Part shown: positions 1 through 13,415 of the stretch, piece after piece
Layout of the letters: every line of letters begins with the position of its first letter
Position numbering within the stretch: the stretch's first letter is position 1
Origin: Nemopilema nomurai
Taxonomy: Eukaryota > Cnidaria > Scyphozoa > Rhizostomeae > Rhizostomatidae
Assembly: GCA_003864495.1 (NCBI GenBank)
Contig: ML133465.1
Coordinates: 434,001-498,000, forward strand
DNA length: 64,000 nucleotides
Direction: 5' to 3'
Notes under the pieces: generated by a model
Seen by the model: the letters and a program-made list of their open reading frames with translations, nothing else
Database searches by the model: none
Told to the model about the DNA's origin: nothing
Translations under genes and position numbers: made by a program

Positions 1-105
1 CTGAGTCTGTGCAACCCTTATTAGGCCTTCAGTCTCCATGTTCAATTCAATTTCCCGGAGCCATCAACATGATTCTGTTGGGGTATATTTCCATTGTCTG
101 CCCAG
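1..105 (-). mobile_element. Fragment of a LINE-like retroelement
   Basis: This stretch is clearly similar, with scattered substitutions, to 14637-14740, which lies within the C-terminal reading frame of the decayed non-LTR element in the lectin intron. Orientation therefore follows that element (minus strand). It sits directly next to a divergent start of the EGF unit array (about 110-266), so it appears inserted into, or bounding, the EGF repeat array. It is too short for any function. Confidence 0.5.
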
Positions 106-109
106 ATTT

Positions 110-2017
110 TTGATTTTACTCAGGCAGATATGTGGTAGAGTTACTCGAAAGATGAATATTCATTCCATATCTACATACCATAACAAAGAAATGCTTTTTT
201 GCTACTAATATTCTTCAGTGAGATGTTTACTTGGTAAGGAACTGTATCGACTGGATTTTATTTTAGATAAAAACGAATGCACGAGTGGAACACATAACTG
301 CGATGCCAATGCTGCGTGCACAAATACTGTAGGATCATTCACTTGCGCTTGTAACAGTGGTTTTACTGGAGATGGAAAAACATGTACAGGTACGGTAATT
401 TTGGGTTTTACTGAGGCAGTTGTTGTGATAGAGTCATCCAAAAGATAAATATTAATTCGATATCCATATACCATCACAAAGAAATGCGCTCTTTTTCCTC
501 AGTGAAATGTTCACTTGTTAAGGAACTGAAAGAACTGGATTTTATTTTAGATAAAAACGAATGCACGAGTGGAACACATAACTGCGATGCCAATGCTGCG
601 TGCACAAATACTGCAGGATCATTCACTTGCGCTTGTAACAGTGGTTTTACTGGAGATGGAACAACATGTACAGGTACGGTAATTTTGGGTTTTACTGAGG
701 CAGTTATGGTGGTAGAGTCATCCAAAAGATAATTATTCATCCGTTATCCATATACCATCACAAAGAAATGCGCTCTTTTTCCTCAGTGAAATGTTCACTT
801 GTTAAGGAACTGAAAGAACTGGATTTTATTTTAGATAAAAACGAATGCACGAGTGGAACACATAACTGCGATGCCAATGCTGCGTGCACAAATACTGCAG
901 GATCATTCACTTGCGCTTGTAACAGTGGTTTTACTGGAGATGGAAAAACATGTACAGGTACGGTAATTTTGGGTTTTACTGAGGCAGTTGTTGTGATAGA
1001 GTCATTCAAAAGATAAATATTAATTCGAAATCCATATACCATCACAAAGAAATGCGCTCTTTTTCCTCAGTGAAATGTTCACTTGTTAAGGAACTGAAAG
1101 AACTGGATTTGATTTTAGATAAAAACGAATGCACGAGTGGAACACATAACTGCGATGCCAATGCTGCGTGCACAAATACTGTAGGATCATTCACTTGCGC
1201 TTGTAACAGTGGTTTTACTGGAGATGGAACAACATGTACAGGTACGGTAATTTTGGGTTTTACTGAGGCAGTTGTTGTGATAGAGTCATCCAAAAGATAA
1301 ATATTAATTCGATATCCATATACCATCACAAAGAAATGCGCTCTTTTTCCTCAGTGAAATGTTTACTTGGTAAGGAACTGTATCGACTGGATTTTATTTT
1401 AGATAAAAACGAATGCACGAGTGGAACACATAACTGCGATGCCAATGCTGCGTGCACAAATACTGTAGGATCATTCACTTGCGCTTGTAACAGTGGTTTT
1501 ACTGGAGATGGAACAATATGTACAGGTACGGTAATTTTGGGTTTTACGGAGGCAGTTGTTGTGATAGAGTCATCCAAAAGATAATTATTCATCCGATATC
1601 CATATACCATCACAAAGAAATGCGCTCTTTTTCCTCAATGAAATGTTCACTTGTTAAGGAACTGAAAGAACTGGATTTTATTTTAGATAAAAACGAATGC
1701 ACGAGTGGAACACATAACTGCGATGCCAATGCTGCGTGCACAAATACTGCAGGATCATTCACTTGCGCTTGTAACAGTGGTTTTACTGGAGATGGAACAA
1801 CATGTACAGGTACGGTAATTTTGGGTTTTACTGAGGCAGTTGTTGTGATAGAGTCATCCACAAGATAAATATTAATTCGATATCCATATACCATCACAAA
1901 GAAATGCGCTCTTTTTCCTCAGTGAAATGTTCACTTGTTAAGGAACTGAAAGAACTGGATTTTATTTTAGATAAAAACGAATGCACGAGTGGAACACATA
2001 ACTGCGATGCCAATGCT
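110..2017 (+). repeat. Tandem array of 284-bp units, each with one EGF exon
   Basis: Exon starts fall at 267, 551, 835, 1119, 1403, 1687 and 1971, a spacing of exactly 284 bp with no net insertion or deletion, in introns as well as exons. Units differ by a few substitutions only. Units 1 and 5 share one variant of the sequence before the exon, and units 2 and 6 share one exon type, so variants are mosaic, which suggests gene conversion or block duplication. The first unit is divergent upstream of about 190, next to a retroelement fragment. The last unit breaks at about 2017, inside its exon. Confidence 0.93.
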
Positions 2018-3561
2018 TTGCATTGCTGATTGCTATGTAACCATCCCTTATTTCAAGGCTATAAAGTTTTCAATGGTTTTCGATTTTCATATTCGATTTT
2101 ATTGATTAAAAATGGAAGCTTACTTGAAAACCATTTTTTGCATGTTTTTCAATATCAAACCAGTTTTTAACATACATTGTACTAGCAAAGCTTTAACGAT
2201 CTCGATAGATTTTGTCGCGAGGTTTACAAAAAAACGTCATTCGCGAAAGTTTATGCCTTCAATTTCACGAATTTTTCTTCTCGCTAATTTTCTGCCAGCT
2301 AACACTTTTGCCCCTAAATTAGGAATTCTCTCAAAAGTAAAGGAACTAGGTGGCAGTTTTAAAAAGGCTTTTACTTGATACTTGATTGCTTTATGCCCAG
2401 AGAAATTTGAAATGAAGATTATCTGTGCTTATCTCATTTTAAATTGAACTTTGTTCATTTTTATCAAGAATTCTATTCCTGCCTTGATTGGTTTCGAATG
2501 GGAGCCAGGAAGAATGGAAACTATTCGGTATTGAATGGATCGGCTAAGCCACATATCGTGTATTGTGACTTGACAACAGAAAGCAATTCATCTTGGACCC
2601 TTGTTGCATCATTTGCATTGAAAAACGTGGATCATTTTAGAAATGTTCCATACTTTGAGAACAATCCTCTAAATGAAAATGCCGCTCAATGGGAATTGTA
2701 CAGGCAGGGTAAAGTTGAGCAAAAATTTTGTGAATTTCTTCTTTTGACTTAAATGTTTAATCCTCACAACTGTCAATTCAAACCAAGTCTTTATTCTGCA
2801 TTAGTTATATGTACTTTGATTGACGTAAATGTATCTAGAACTGCAATGATAAAGGATTTTTCATGGCAATAAAGGAAATCCAGGGGGGCTAATTCGAGGA
2901 TTTGCGGTAAATATAGTTATGTATCTAAAAGTCTGTAATGACCGCATACCCAATCATTATGCTTAGCGGAAAAGCCCCCGAAAATGGAAACAATTATCTT
3001 CTGCCTTGAATACTAATGGTTCCTTACTCGTCTAGTTATCTACGGTTTTGCTCGGCTAAATAGGCATATCTATAGAGTAAATCCGGAAAACTCTGACTTA
3101 CTAAATTTTGCTTCATACCACATTCTCTTTTACCTGTGAAACATGAGAGTAAAGTACGCCTAATTGCTTTTTTCAGGCAAAGCAAGCAAAATATGGAGGC
3201 ACTTCTGTCTGTTTCTTCAAAATGGAGAATCACATGCAGCTTCCCTGAATATGGAGTTGATTATCGTGATTATATCAGAGCAAATAAAAACCAGATTAAC
3301 CCACTAACGCTGGATGGCAAAGCTTTTGCTACGGTAGAGTTTGTGAATGTACGAGGAAATTATCTATTTCGATCAATGATATCCTTCTGGCAATTTAGTG
3401 GTACGATGTTGTATACTCAGTCAAGCGATATCCCATCATTGAAAGATGGAAGTGTTCCTAGTGAAGACAACTTTGGCTACTACGGTTCAATAAATCCACA
3501 GTTCAGGTGTACAGAAGGTGAAGACAGTACAACCCAATTGTGGTTCGGCTCAAACCACTAA
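267..3561 (+). CDS. Multi-EGF protein with fibrinogen-like C-terminus (5' end missing)
   Basis: This is the 3' part of a gene for a secreted or membrane protein; the start lies left of the window. EGF exons are 267-389, 551-673, 835-957, 1119-1241, 1403-1525 and 1687-1809. Each is 123 bp, has AG/GT borders, is phase 1-1 and encodes one 41-residue EGF module with six cysteines and the calcium-binding type start D-x-N-E-C. The next exon starts at 2469 (phase 1, fits) and encodes C-x-D-W..., a VYCDLTT motif and a WTLV motif, as in fibrinogen-related C-terminal domains. The last exon runs from about 3177 or 3187 to the TAA at 3559-3561 and contains WRITC, GVDYRDY, VNVRG and EDNFGYY motifs. The 2.7/3.2-kb junction is uncertain. 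A GC donor after 2703 joined to 3177, or GT after 2713 joined to 3187, both keep frame, while the obvious donor after 2708 joined to 3177 does not. The role is probably extracellular adhesion or matrix; ligand unknown. Confidence 0.8.
1971..2029 (+). pseudogene. Truncated seventh EGF exon
   Basis: The acceptor and first 47 bases match the other EGF exons. Identity then stops at about 2017, after the codons for D-A-N-A. Reading on in phase 1 meets TGA at 2027-2029, and the normal donor is absent. If spliced in, it would end the protein early, before the fibrinogen-like tail. If skipped, the exon-6-to-tail join is in frame. The breakpoint marks the right edge of the 284-bp array. Confidence 0.8.
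2018..2468 (+). other. Intron between EGF array and fibrinogen-like exon
   Basis: This AT-rich sequence carries an 88-codon open frame at 2112-2378 that has no recognisable domain and no splice logic. I see no supported feature except the acceptor AG at 2467-2468. Confidence 0.5.
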
Positions 3562-3647
3562 ACCAATTTATATTGTAGGACGCTGAAGTGTGTATTATAT
3601 GTTGAGTGATGCCTCTAACTTGAAAGAACTATGAACTAAAGAGGTTT

Positions 3648-6600
3648 GTATTTAATATGAGAATACTGTGTCGTTGTATGTAGCATGTACCTTAAGCACT
3701 TGAAATAAGAATACAATTTGAAGCACTTGCAATGCAATATGTACATATTGTTGCAATCCTGAGTAAATTGTCATTTATCCTGGACATTTTTGCCTATAAA
3801 ATAATAAAGTATCGTCTGTAAAAGTAGTGATGTCATTATATTTCATAACGAACCAAGAAGAAGAAGAAACTGGTAGACAAGGCATACTTAGAGATTAAAT
3901 AGAATCAGCATTTCTGAAATGCGATAAAGTAGCAGGTGTATAATATATCAATGCAGAATTGATCAAGAATGGCGATAAACCACATCATTTCCATACTTTT
4001 GCCGCCTAAGTTTGGTGTTTAAATAGTGACCGATTTAGTCAAATGTTACGTAATTGCTGAATAATGCTGCAAGTGAAAAAATGGTGAATGCAAGCAGTTA
4101 TTTGGTTCAAACAAAACTGAACCAGGAATTCATTACTGATTAATTATGCATGGCAAATCAATAAACTATAACCATCACTACTAACAAATCAACAAATTAG
4201 AGACGCTCGTGATATAGAATCTCAAGAGTCTGCAAGTTGATGCAGCTGATGAGACGGAAGAAAGGACGGTTAAGGCAGCAATCAAGTATGCCATTTCATT
4301 TACTTAGAAATCTGTTTGCATCTTATCAGTTAAGCATTAAACCTTAATAATTGACTGATTTATCCTCATATAATAATATCCGAAGTTTTTATCAATTGGG
4401 GGGAGCGTTTGGTTTTCTTGTTCTTTCACACAAACTCAGTGTATAAATAAGATCAATTATGGAGAAATGTAAAGCAATTTTACCAGTAAGTTCAGTTTCG
4501 CCTCCTTATCTTCTAGTTTTTTCTAAATGTAGAGCTTGAGGGTGCTGACAAATATTGCCTACATTATAGGGTCATAGATAATAAAAAATAGAAGCGGAAT
4601 GTTCTTGCCACTATATGCTTGCCACTTGCCGCAGTCATTTGCATGTATTTCGTATTTGCACATATCACTATTTAAACTTACAGCAATACAGCATGTATTT
4701 GATATGAGCATACTGTCTCGTTGCATGTAGCATGTGTTTTAAGAACAGCAACCCTTGTAAGAATAGAATTTGAAGCACTTGCAACGGAACATATTGTTAC
4801 TATTCTTATTAAATTATCCTTAAGCCTGAACATCTTGTGCCTATAAAAGTCAAAATTAAGTTTCGTCTGTAAAAGTAGAGATGTCATTATATTTCATAAC
4901 GAACCAAGAAGAAGAAGAAACTGGTAGACAAGGCATACTTAGAGATTAAATAGAATCAGCATTTCTGAAATGCGATAAAGTAGCAGGTGTATAATATATC
5001 AATGCAGAATTGATCAAGAATGGCGATAAACCACATCATTTCCATACTTTTGCCGCCTAAGTTTGGCGTTTAAATAGTGACCGATATAGTCAAATGTTAC
5101 GTAATTGCTGAATAATGCTGCAAGTGAAAAAAATGGTGAATGCAAGCAGTTATTTGGTTCAAACAAAACTGAACCAGGAATTGATTATTGATTAATTATG
5201 CATGGCAAATCAATAAACTATAACCATCACTACGAACATCAACAAATTAGAGACGCTCGTGATATAGAGCCTCAAGAGTCTGCAAGTTGATGCAGCTGAT
5301 GAGACGGAAGAAAGGACGGTTAAGGCAGCAATCAAGTATGCCATTTCTTTACTTAGAAATCTGTTTGCATCTTATCAGTTAAGCATTAAACCTTAATAAT
5401 TGACTGATTTATCCTTATATAATAATATCCGAAGTTTTTATCAATTGGGGGGCGTTTGTTTTCTTGTTCTTTCACACAAACTCAGTGTATAAATAAGATC
5501 AATTATGGAGAAATGTAAAGCAATTTTACCAGTAAGTTCAGTTTCGCCTCCTTATCTTCTAGTTTTTTCTAAATGTAGAGCTTGAGGGTGCTGACAAATA
5601 TTGCCTACATTATAAGGTCATAGATAATAAAAAATAGAAGCGGAATGTTCTTGCCACTATATGCTTGCTACTTGCCGCAGTCATTTGCACGTATTTCGTA
5701 TTTGCACATATCACTATTAAAACTTACAGCAATACAGCATGTATTTAATATGAGCATACTGTCTCGTTGCATGTAGCATGTGTTTTAAGAACAGCAACCC
5801 TTGTAAGAATAGAATTTGAAGCACTTGCAACGGAACATATTGTTACTATTCTTATTAAATTATCCTTAAGCCTGAACATCTTGTGCCTATAAAAGTCAAA
5901 ATTAAGTTTCGTCTGTAAAAGTAGAGATGTCATTATATTTCATAACGAACCAAGAAGAAGAAGAAACTGGTAGACAAGGCATACTTAGAGATTAAATAGA
6001 ATCAGCATTTCTGAAATGCGATAAAGTAGCAGGTGTATAATATATCAATGCAGAATTGATCAAGAATGGCGAAACCACATCATTTCCATACTTTTGCCGC
6101 CTAAGTTTGGCGTTTAAATAGTGACCGATATAGTCAAATGTTACGTAATTGCTGAATAATGCTGCAAGTGAAAAAAATGGTGAATGCAAGCAGTTATTTG
6201 GTTCAAACAAAACTGAACCAGGAATTATTATTGATTAATTATGCATGGCAAATCAATAAACTATAACCATCACTACGAACAATCAACAAATTAGAGACGC
6301 TCGTGATATAGAGCCTCAAGAGTCTGCAAGTTGATGCAGCTGATGAGACGGAAGAAAGGACGGTTAAGGCAGCAATCAAGTATGCCATTTCATTTACTAA
6401 GTAATCTGTTTGCATCTTATCAGTTAAGCATTAAACCTTAATAATTGACTGATTTATCCTCATATAATAATATCCGAAGTTTTTATCAATTGGGGGGGCG
6501 TTTGGTTTTCTTGTTCTTTCACACAAACTCAGTGTACAAATAAGATCAATTATGGAGAAATGTAAAGCAATTTTACCAGTAAGTTCAGTTTCGCCTCCTT

Positions 6601-9600
6601 ATCTTCTAGTTTTTTCTAAATGTAGAGCTTGAGGTGCTGACAAATATTGCCTACATTATAAGGTCATAGATAATAAAAAATAGAAGCGGAATGTTCTTGC
6701 CACTATATGCTTGCTACTTGCCGCAGTCATTTGCACGTATTTCGTATTTGCACATATCACTATTAAAACTTACAGCAATACAGCATGTATTTGATATGAG
6801 CATACTGTCTCGTTGCATGTAGCATGTGTTTTAAGAACAGCAACCCTTGTAAGAATAGAATTTGAAGCACTTGCAACGGAACATATTGTTGCTATTCTAT
6901 TAAATTATCCTTAAGCTGAACATCTTGTGCCTATAAAAGTCAAAATTAAGTTTCGTCTGTAAAAGTAGAGATGTCATTATATTTCATAACGAACCAAGAA
7001 GAAGAAGAAACTGTAGACAAGGCATACTTAGAGATTAAATAGAATCAGCATTTCTGAAATGCGATAAAGTAGCAGGTGTATAATATATCAATGCAGAATT
7101 GATCAAGAATGGCGATAAACCACATCATTTCCATACTTTTGCCGCCTAAGTTTGGCGTTTAAATAGTGACCGATATAGTCAAATGTTACGTAATTGCTGA
7201 ATAATGCTGCAAGTGAAAAAAATGGTGAATGCAAGCAGTTATTTGGTTCAAACAAAACTGAACCAGGAATTATTATTGATTAATTATATGGCAAATCAAT
7301 AAACTATAACCATCACTACGAACATATCAACAAATTAGAGACGCGTGATATAGAAGCCTCAAGAGTCTGCAAGTTGATGCAGCTGATGAGACGGAAGAAA
7401 GGACGGTTAAGGCAGCAATCAAGTATGCCATTTCATTTACTAAAATCTGTTTGCATCTTATCAGTTAAGCATTAAACCTTAATAATTGACTGATTTATCC
7501 TCATATAATAATATCCGAAGTTTTTATCAATTGGGGGGGGCGTTTGGTTTTCTTGTTCTTTCACACAAACTCAGTGTATAAATAAGATCAATTATGGAGA
7601 AATGTAAAGCAATTTTACCAGTAAGTTCAGTTTCGCCTCCTTATCTTCTAGTTTTTTCTAAATGTAGAGCTTGAAGGTGCTGACAAATATTGCCTACATT
7701 ATAAGGTCATAGATAATAAAAAATAGAAGCGGAATGTTCTTGCCACTATATGCTTGCTACTTGCCGCATTCATTTGCACGTATTTCGTATTTGCACATAT
7801 CACTATTAAAACTTACAGCAATACAGCATGTATTTGATATGAGCATACTGTCTCGTTGCATGTATCATGTGTTTTAAGAACAGCAACCCTTGTAAGAATA
7901 GAATTTGAAGCACTTGCAACGGAACATATTGTTGCTATTCTTATTAAATTATCCTTAAGCCTGAACATCTTGTGCCTATAAAAGTCAAAATTAAGTTTCG
8001 TCTGTAAAAGTAGAGATGTCATTATATTTCATAACGAACCAAGAAGAAGAAGAAACTGGTAGACAAGGCATACTTAGAGATTAAATAGAATCAGCATTTC
8101 TGAAATGCGATAAAGTAGCAGGTGTATAATATATCAATGCAGAATTGATCAAGAATGGCGATAAACCACATCATTTCCATACTTTTGCCGCCTAAGTTTG
8201 GCGTTTAAATAGCGACCGATTTAGTCAAATGTTACGTAATTGCTGAATAATGCTGCAAGTGAAAAAAATGGTGAATGCAAGCAGTTATTTGGTTCAAACA
8301 AAACTGAACCAGGAATTTATTATTGATTAATTATGTATGGCAAATCAATAAACTATAACCATCACTACGAACATATCAACAAATTAGAGACGCATGTGAT
8401 ATAGAATCTCAAGAGTCTGCAAGTTGATGCAGCTGATGAGACGGAAGAAAGGACGGTTAAGGCAGCAATCAAGTATGCCATTTCATTTACTAAGTAATCT
8501 GTTTGCATCTTATCAGTTAAGCATTAAACCTTAATAATTGACTGATTTATCCTCATATAATAATATCCGAAGTTTTTATCAATTGGGGGGAGCGTTTGGT
8601 TTTCTTGTTCTTTCACACAAACTCAGTGTATAAATAAGATCAATTATGGAGAAATGTAAAGCAATTTTACCAGTAAGTTCAGTTTCGCCTCCTTATCTTC
8701 TAGTTTTTTCTAAATGTAGAGCTTGAAGGTGCTGACAAATATTGCCTACATTATAAGGTCATAGATAATAAAAAATAGAAGCGGAATGTTCTTGCCACTA
8801 TATGCTTGCTACTTGCCGCAGTCATTTGCACGTATTTCGTATTTCCACATATCACTATTAAAACTTACAGCAATACAAGATGTATTTAATATGAGCATAC
8901 TGTCTCGTTGCATGTAGCATGTGTTTGAAGAACTGCAACCCTTGTAAGAATAGAATTTGAAGCACTTGCAACGGAACATATTGTTACTATTCTTATTAAA
9001 TTATCCTTAAGCCTGAACATCTTGTGCCTATAAAAGTCAAAATTAAGTTTCGTCTGTAAAAGTAGAGATGTCATTATATTTCATAACGAACCAAGAAGAA
9101 GAAGAAACTGGTAGACAAGGCATACTTAGAGATTAAATAGAATCAGCATTTCTGAAATGCGATAAAGTAGCAGGTGTATAATATATCAATGCAGAATTGA
9201 TCAAGAATGGCGACAAACCACATCATTTCCATACTTTTGCCCCCTAAGTTTGGCGTTTAAATAGTGACCGATTTAGTCAAATGTTACGTAATTGCTGAAT
9301 AATGCTGCAAGTGAAAAAAATGGTGAATGCAAGCAGTTACTTGGTTCAAACAAAACTGAACCAAGAATTTATTATTGATTAATTATGTATGGCAAATCAA
9401 TAAACTATAACCATCACTACGAACAAATCAACAAATTAGAGACGCTCGTGATATAGAGCCTCAAGAGTCTGCAAGTTGATGCAGCTGATGAGACGGAAGA
9501 AAGGACGGTTAAGGCAGCAATCAAGTATGCCATTTCATTTACTAAGTAATCAGTTTGCATCTTATCAGTTAAGCATTAAACCTTAATCATTGACTGATTT

Positions 9601-11941
9601 ATCCTAATATAATAATATCCGAAGTTTTTATCAATTGGGGGGAGGGGGGGGGCGTTTGGTTTTCTTGTTCTTTCACACAAACTCAGTGTATAAATAAGAT
9701 CAATTATGGAGAAATGTAAAGCAATTTTACCAGTAAGTTCAGTTTCGCCTCCTTATCTTCTAGTTTTTTCTAAATGTAGAGCTTGAGGGTGCTGACAAAT
9801 ATTGCCTACATTATAAGGTCATAGATAATAAAAAATAGAAGCGGAATGTTCTTGCCACTATATGCTTGCTACTTGCCGCAGTCATTTGCACGTATTTCGT
9901 ATTTCCACATATCACTATTAAAACTTACAGCAATACAAGATGTATTTAATATGAGCATACTGTCTCGTTGCATGTAGCATGTGTTTTAAGAACAGCAACC
10001 CTTGTAAGAATAGAATTTGAAGCACTTGCAACGGAACATATTGTTACTATTCTTATTAAATTATCCTTAAGCCTGAACATCTTGTGCCTATAAAAGTCAA
10101 AATTAAGTTTCGTCTGTAAAAGTAGAGATGTCATTATATTTCATAACGAACCAAGAAGAAGAAGAAACTGGTAGACAAGGCATACTTAGAGATTAAATAG
10201 AATCAGCATTTCTGAAATGCGATAAAGTAGCAGGTGTATAATATATCAATGCAGAATTGATCAAGAATGGCGACAAAACCACATCATTTCCATACTTTTG
10301 CCGCCTAAGTTTGGCGTTTAAATAGTGACCGATATAGTCAAATGTTACGTAATTGCTGAATAATGCTGCAAGTGAAAAAAATGGTGAATGCAAGCAGTTA
10401 TTTGGTTCAAACAAAACTGAACCAAGAATTTATTATTGATTAATTATGTATGGCAAATCAATAAACTATAACCATCACTACGAACACAATCAACAAATTA
10501 GAGACGCTCGTGATATAGAGCCTCAAGAGTCTGCAAGTTGATGCAGCTGATGAGACGGAAGAAAGGACGGTTAAGGCAGCAATCAAGTATGCCATTTCAT
10601 TTACTAAGTAATCAGTTTGCATCTTATCAGTTAAGCATTAACCTTAATAATTGACTGATTTATCCTAATATAATAATATCCGAAGTTTTTATCAATTGGG
10701 GGGAGGGGGGGGCGTTTGTTTTTCTTGTTCTTTCACACAAACTCAGTGTATAAATAAGATCAATTATGGAGAAATGTAAAGCAATTTTACCAGTAAGTTC
10801 AGTTTCGCCTCCTTATCTTCTAGTTTTTTCTAAATGTAGAGCTTGAGGGTGCTGACAAATATTGCCTACATTATAAGGTCATAGATAATAAAAAATAGAA
10901 GCGGAATGTTCTTGCCACTATATGCTTGCTACTTGCCGCAGTCATTTGCACGTATTTCGTATTTTCCACATATCACTATTAAAACTTACAGCAATACAAG
11001 ATGTATTTAATATGAGCATACTGTCTCGTTGCATGTAGCATGTGTTTTAAGAACAGCAACCCTTGTAAGAATAGAATTTGAAGCACTTGCAACGGAACAT
11101 ATTGTTACTATTCTTATTAAATTATCCTTAAGCCTGAACATCTTGTGCCTATAAAAGTCAAAATTAAGTTTCGTCTGTAAAAGTAGAGATGTCATTATAT
11201 TTCATAACGAACCAAGAAGAAGAAGAAACTGGTAGACAAGGCATACTTAGAGATTAAATAGAATCAGCATTTCTGAAATGCGATAAAGTAGCAGGTGTAT
11301 AATATATCAATGCAGAATTGATCAAGAATGGCGACAAACCACATCATTTCCATACTTTTGCCGCCTAAGTTTGGCGTTTAAATAGTGACCGATATAGTCA
11401 AATGTTACGTAATTGCTGAATAATGCTGCAAGTGAAAAAAATGGTGAATGCAAGCAGTTATTTGGTTCAAACAAAACTGAACCAAGAATTTATTATTGAT
11501 TAATTATGTATGGCAAATCAATAAACTATAACCATCACTACGAACACATCAACAAATTAGAGACGCTCGTGATATAGAATCTCAAGAGTCTGCAAGTTGA
11601 TGCAGCTGATGAGACGGAAGAAAGGACGGTTAAGGCAGCAATCAAGTATGCCATTTCATTTACTAAGTAATCTGTTTGCATCTTATCAGTTAAGCATTAA
11701 ACCTTAATAATTGACTGATTTATCCTCATATAATAATATCCGAAGTTTTTATCAATTGGGGGACGTTTGTTTTTCTTGTTCACATAAACTCAATGTATAA
11801 ATAAGATCGATTATGGAGTAATGTAAAGCATTTTTACCAGTAAGTTCAAATTTGCGGAATGTTCTTGCCACTATATGCTTGCTACTTGCCACTTTTCGTA
11901 TTTGCACATATCACCATTAAAACGTACATCAATACAGCATC
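3648..11941. repeat. Satellite array of about eight 1.05-kb units
   Basis: A landmark (GTAGAGATGTCATTATA and close variants) recurs at 3824, 4875, 5921, 6965, 8010, 9062, 10122 and 11183, giving periods of 1051, 1046, 1044, 1045, 1052, 1060 and 1061 bp. Units are nearly identical apart from short indels and a G-run (after CAATT) of very variable length. The first unit is divergent and lies in the 3' flank of the EGF/fibrinogen-like gene. The last degrades after about 11760 with internal deletions. Each unit has a (GAA)n tract, a small inverted repeat (GGTTCA...TGAACC) and a TATAAATA-like string. Minus-strand frames of 62-73 codons recur but look like by-products of repetition. Confidence 0.95.
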
Positions 11942-13415
11942 ACATGGGAAATGCTTACAGTATTTATTGAAAGCTTCTCTATTTCAGAGTGGTTGAGATG
12001 TTCAAGTCTTACTAAATATTGAATTTGCTTACACGTTACTCGTTAATAACTACTTTTCATTCTTCACTCAGTTTTTCTTTGCTGTTTAGAAGAATTTTTT
12101 TATGGTTACCATGGTGATTGGTATCATATTAACAATGCTAACTCGGAACTTCTCAAACTTTAATGTAGCAGCCTAATTGCTTATTCGCTAAAATCAATTT
12201 CCTCACGTCCTTGGAGGCCATAATTTTGTGACTGTCTTTATACGTAATCAATAAAGGCTGTGACACCGTTATGGAAGAGAAAGAGAGCTGCCATGCTTTG
12301 CAAAAGTGACCGTTTATCTTCTTAGTGAAGCAATCGCTTTCCAAGGTATGCAAGCATCATTGGCAGGAGTCCATAACTACAAAGACTTACTCTAAGTTTA
12401 CAATATTATTATGAGTATCACTTTCTCATTTTGCAACAAAATCAAGTGTTTTGGTCTTCACAAGGGTTGTATAATAGTGAGCCATGACACAAGTAAGAAA
12501 ATAGTTTCTGTGCACACGCTCAATGCAGGAGATAAGTCCTAATTATATTTAAGAGGATAAGCTACTTTTTAGTCGTGGTGTATGAAAATGAAGCAAGACT
12601 CAATTGATTGTGATGAGGCAAAAGTATATTTCCATTATTGTTTTTTACTTTTTATTTGGTCAAATTAATTTCTTTGTAGTATAATTTCTTAAAACTAGAA
12701 AACACCTAGACAGTGTTTTTAATATTCGATACACTCTTTCGTTTTTTATTTTCCAATTAAATTGAGGATCAATTCATATAAAAGCTATATATTTAACATA
12801 AATGAGACATACTTCCTAAATTTTAGAGATTGCAAAATTTTCGTTCTTTGATCTATCACCTTTAGCAAAGACAAAAATTCTCTGCTTCCATGTTGACAAA
12901 CACATTTTTTACAGCTCTTGTTTATCTTCATCTTAAACGGAGTCCTGCATTATATTTCATTGGCGTTTTTGCAAGTAAAAAGAAGCTGATTGAAAATTTA
13001 ATGCTCCGAAAACTTAATAATTATTCTTTGAAGTAGTCTTGCAGTGTGACTTTTCATTTATATAAATCGAAGCTAACTTTTCAATTCCAGAATTTTTTTT
13101 ATAGAAAAATCAAAACAAGACGTCAGGCGATTCTGCCTGAAAAGGCAAATTTTGTCTGATTTGAATCATTTGTCTTCAAATTTAATAAATGAGAGTATTT
13201 AACTGTAGATGACATAAAAGGATAGTAACGACTGTAAATGGACCTTATTTTTAATTTTACAAATATTATCACAATAACTTGCTTCTAGATTAGACTTGCT
13301 TTAAACTGCGATGTTTCAATGTAATCCTCTGTTGTCCAGATCTTTCTTTTGCAATTTACGCAAGCTAGGCCGATAGTCGGCAAATTATAACTTTGTGCTC
13401 TTTTTTAAATTCCAG
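11942..13415. other. Spacer upstream of the + strand lectin gene
   Basis: AT-rich sequence without a supported gene. It should hold the promoter, and possibly an upstream non-coding exon, of the lectin gene at 13444. A 66-codon minus-strand frame at 12153-12353 shows no domain. I see no repeats of note. Confidence 0.5.

Noticed and set aside
205..1897. Seven minus-strand frames of 88-95 codons in the EGF units
   Set aside because: They are antisense shadows of the 284-bp repeat; the plus strand carries the Cys pattern and splice sites.
4678..11195. Repeated 62-73-codon minus frames in the satellite units
   Set aside because: They recur only because the unit recurs; no domain, no codon bias, and frame is lost in some units by single indels.
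3648..11941. CRISPR-like or gene-cluster reading of the regular array
   Set aside because: Units are 1.05 kb, fully repeated without unique spacers, in a eukaryotic setting; this is a satellite.
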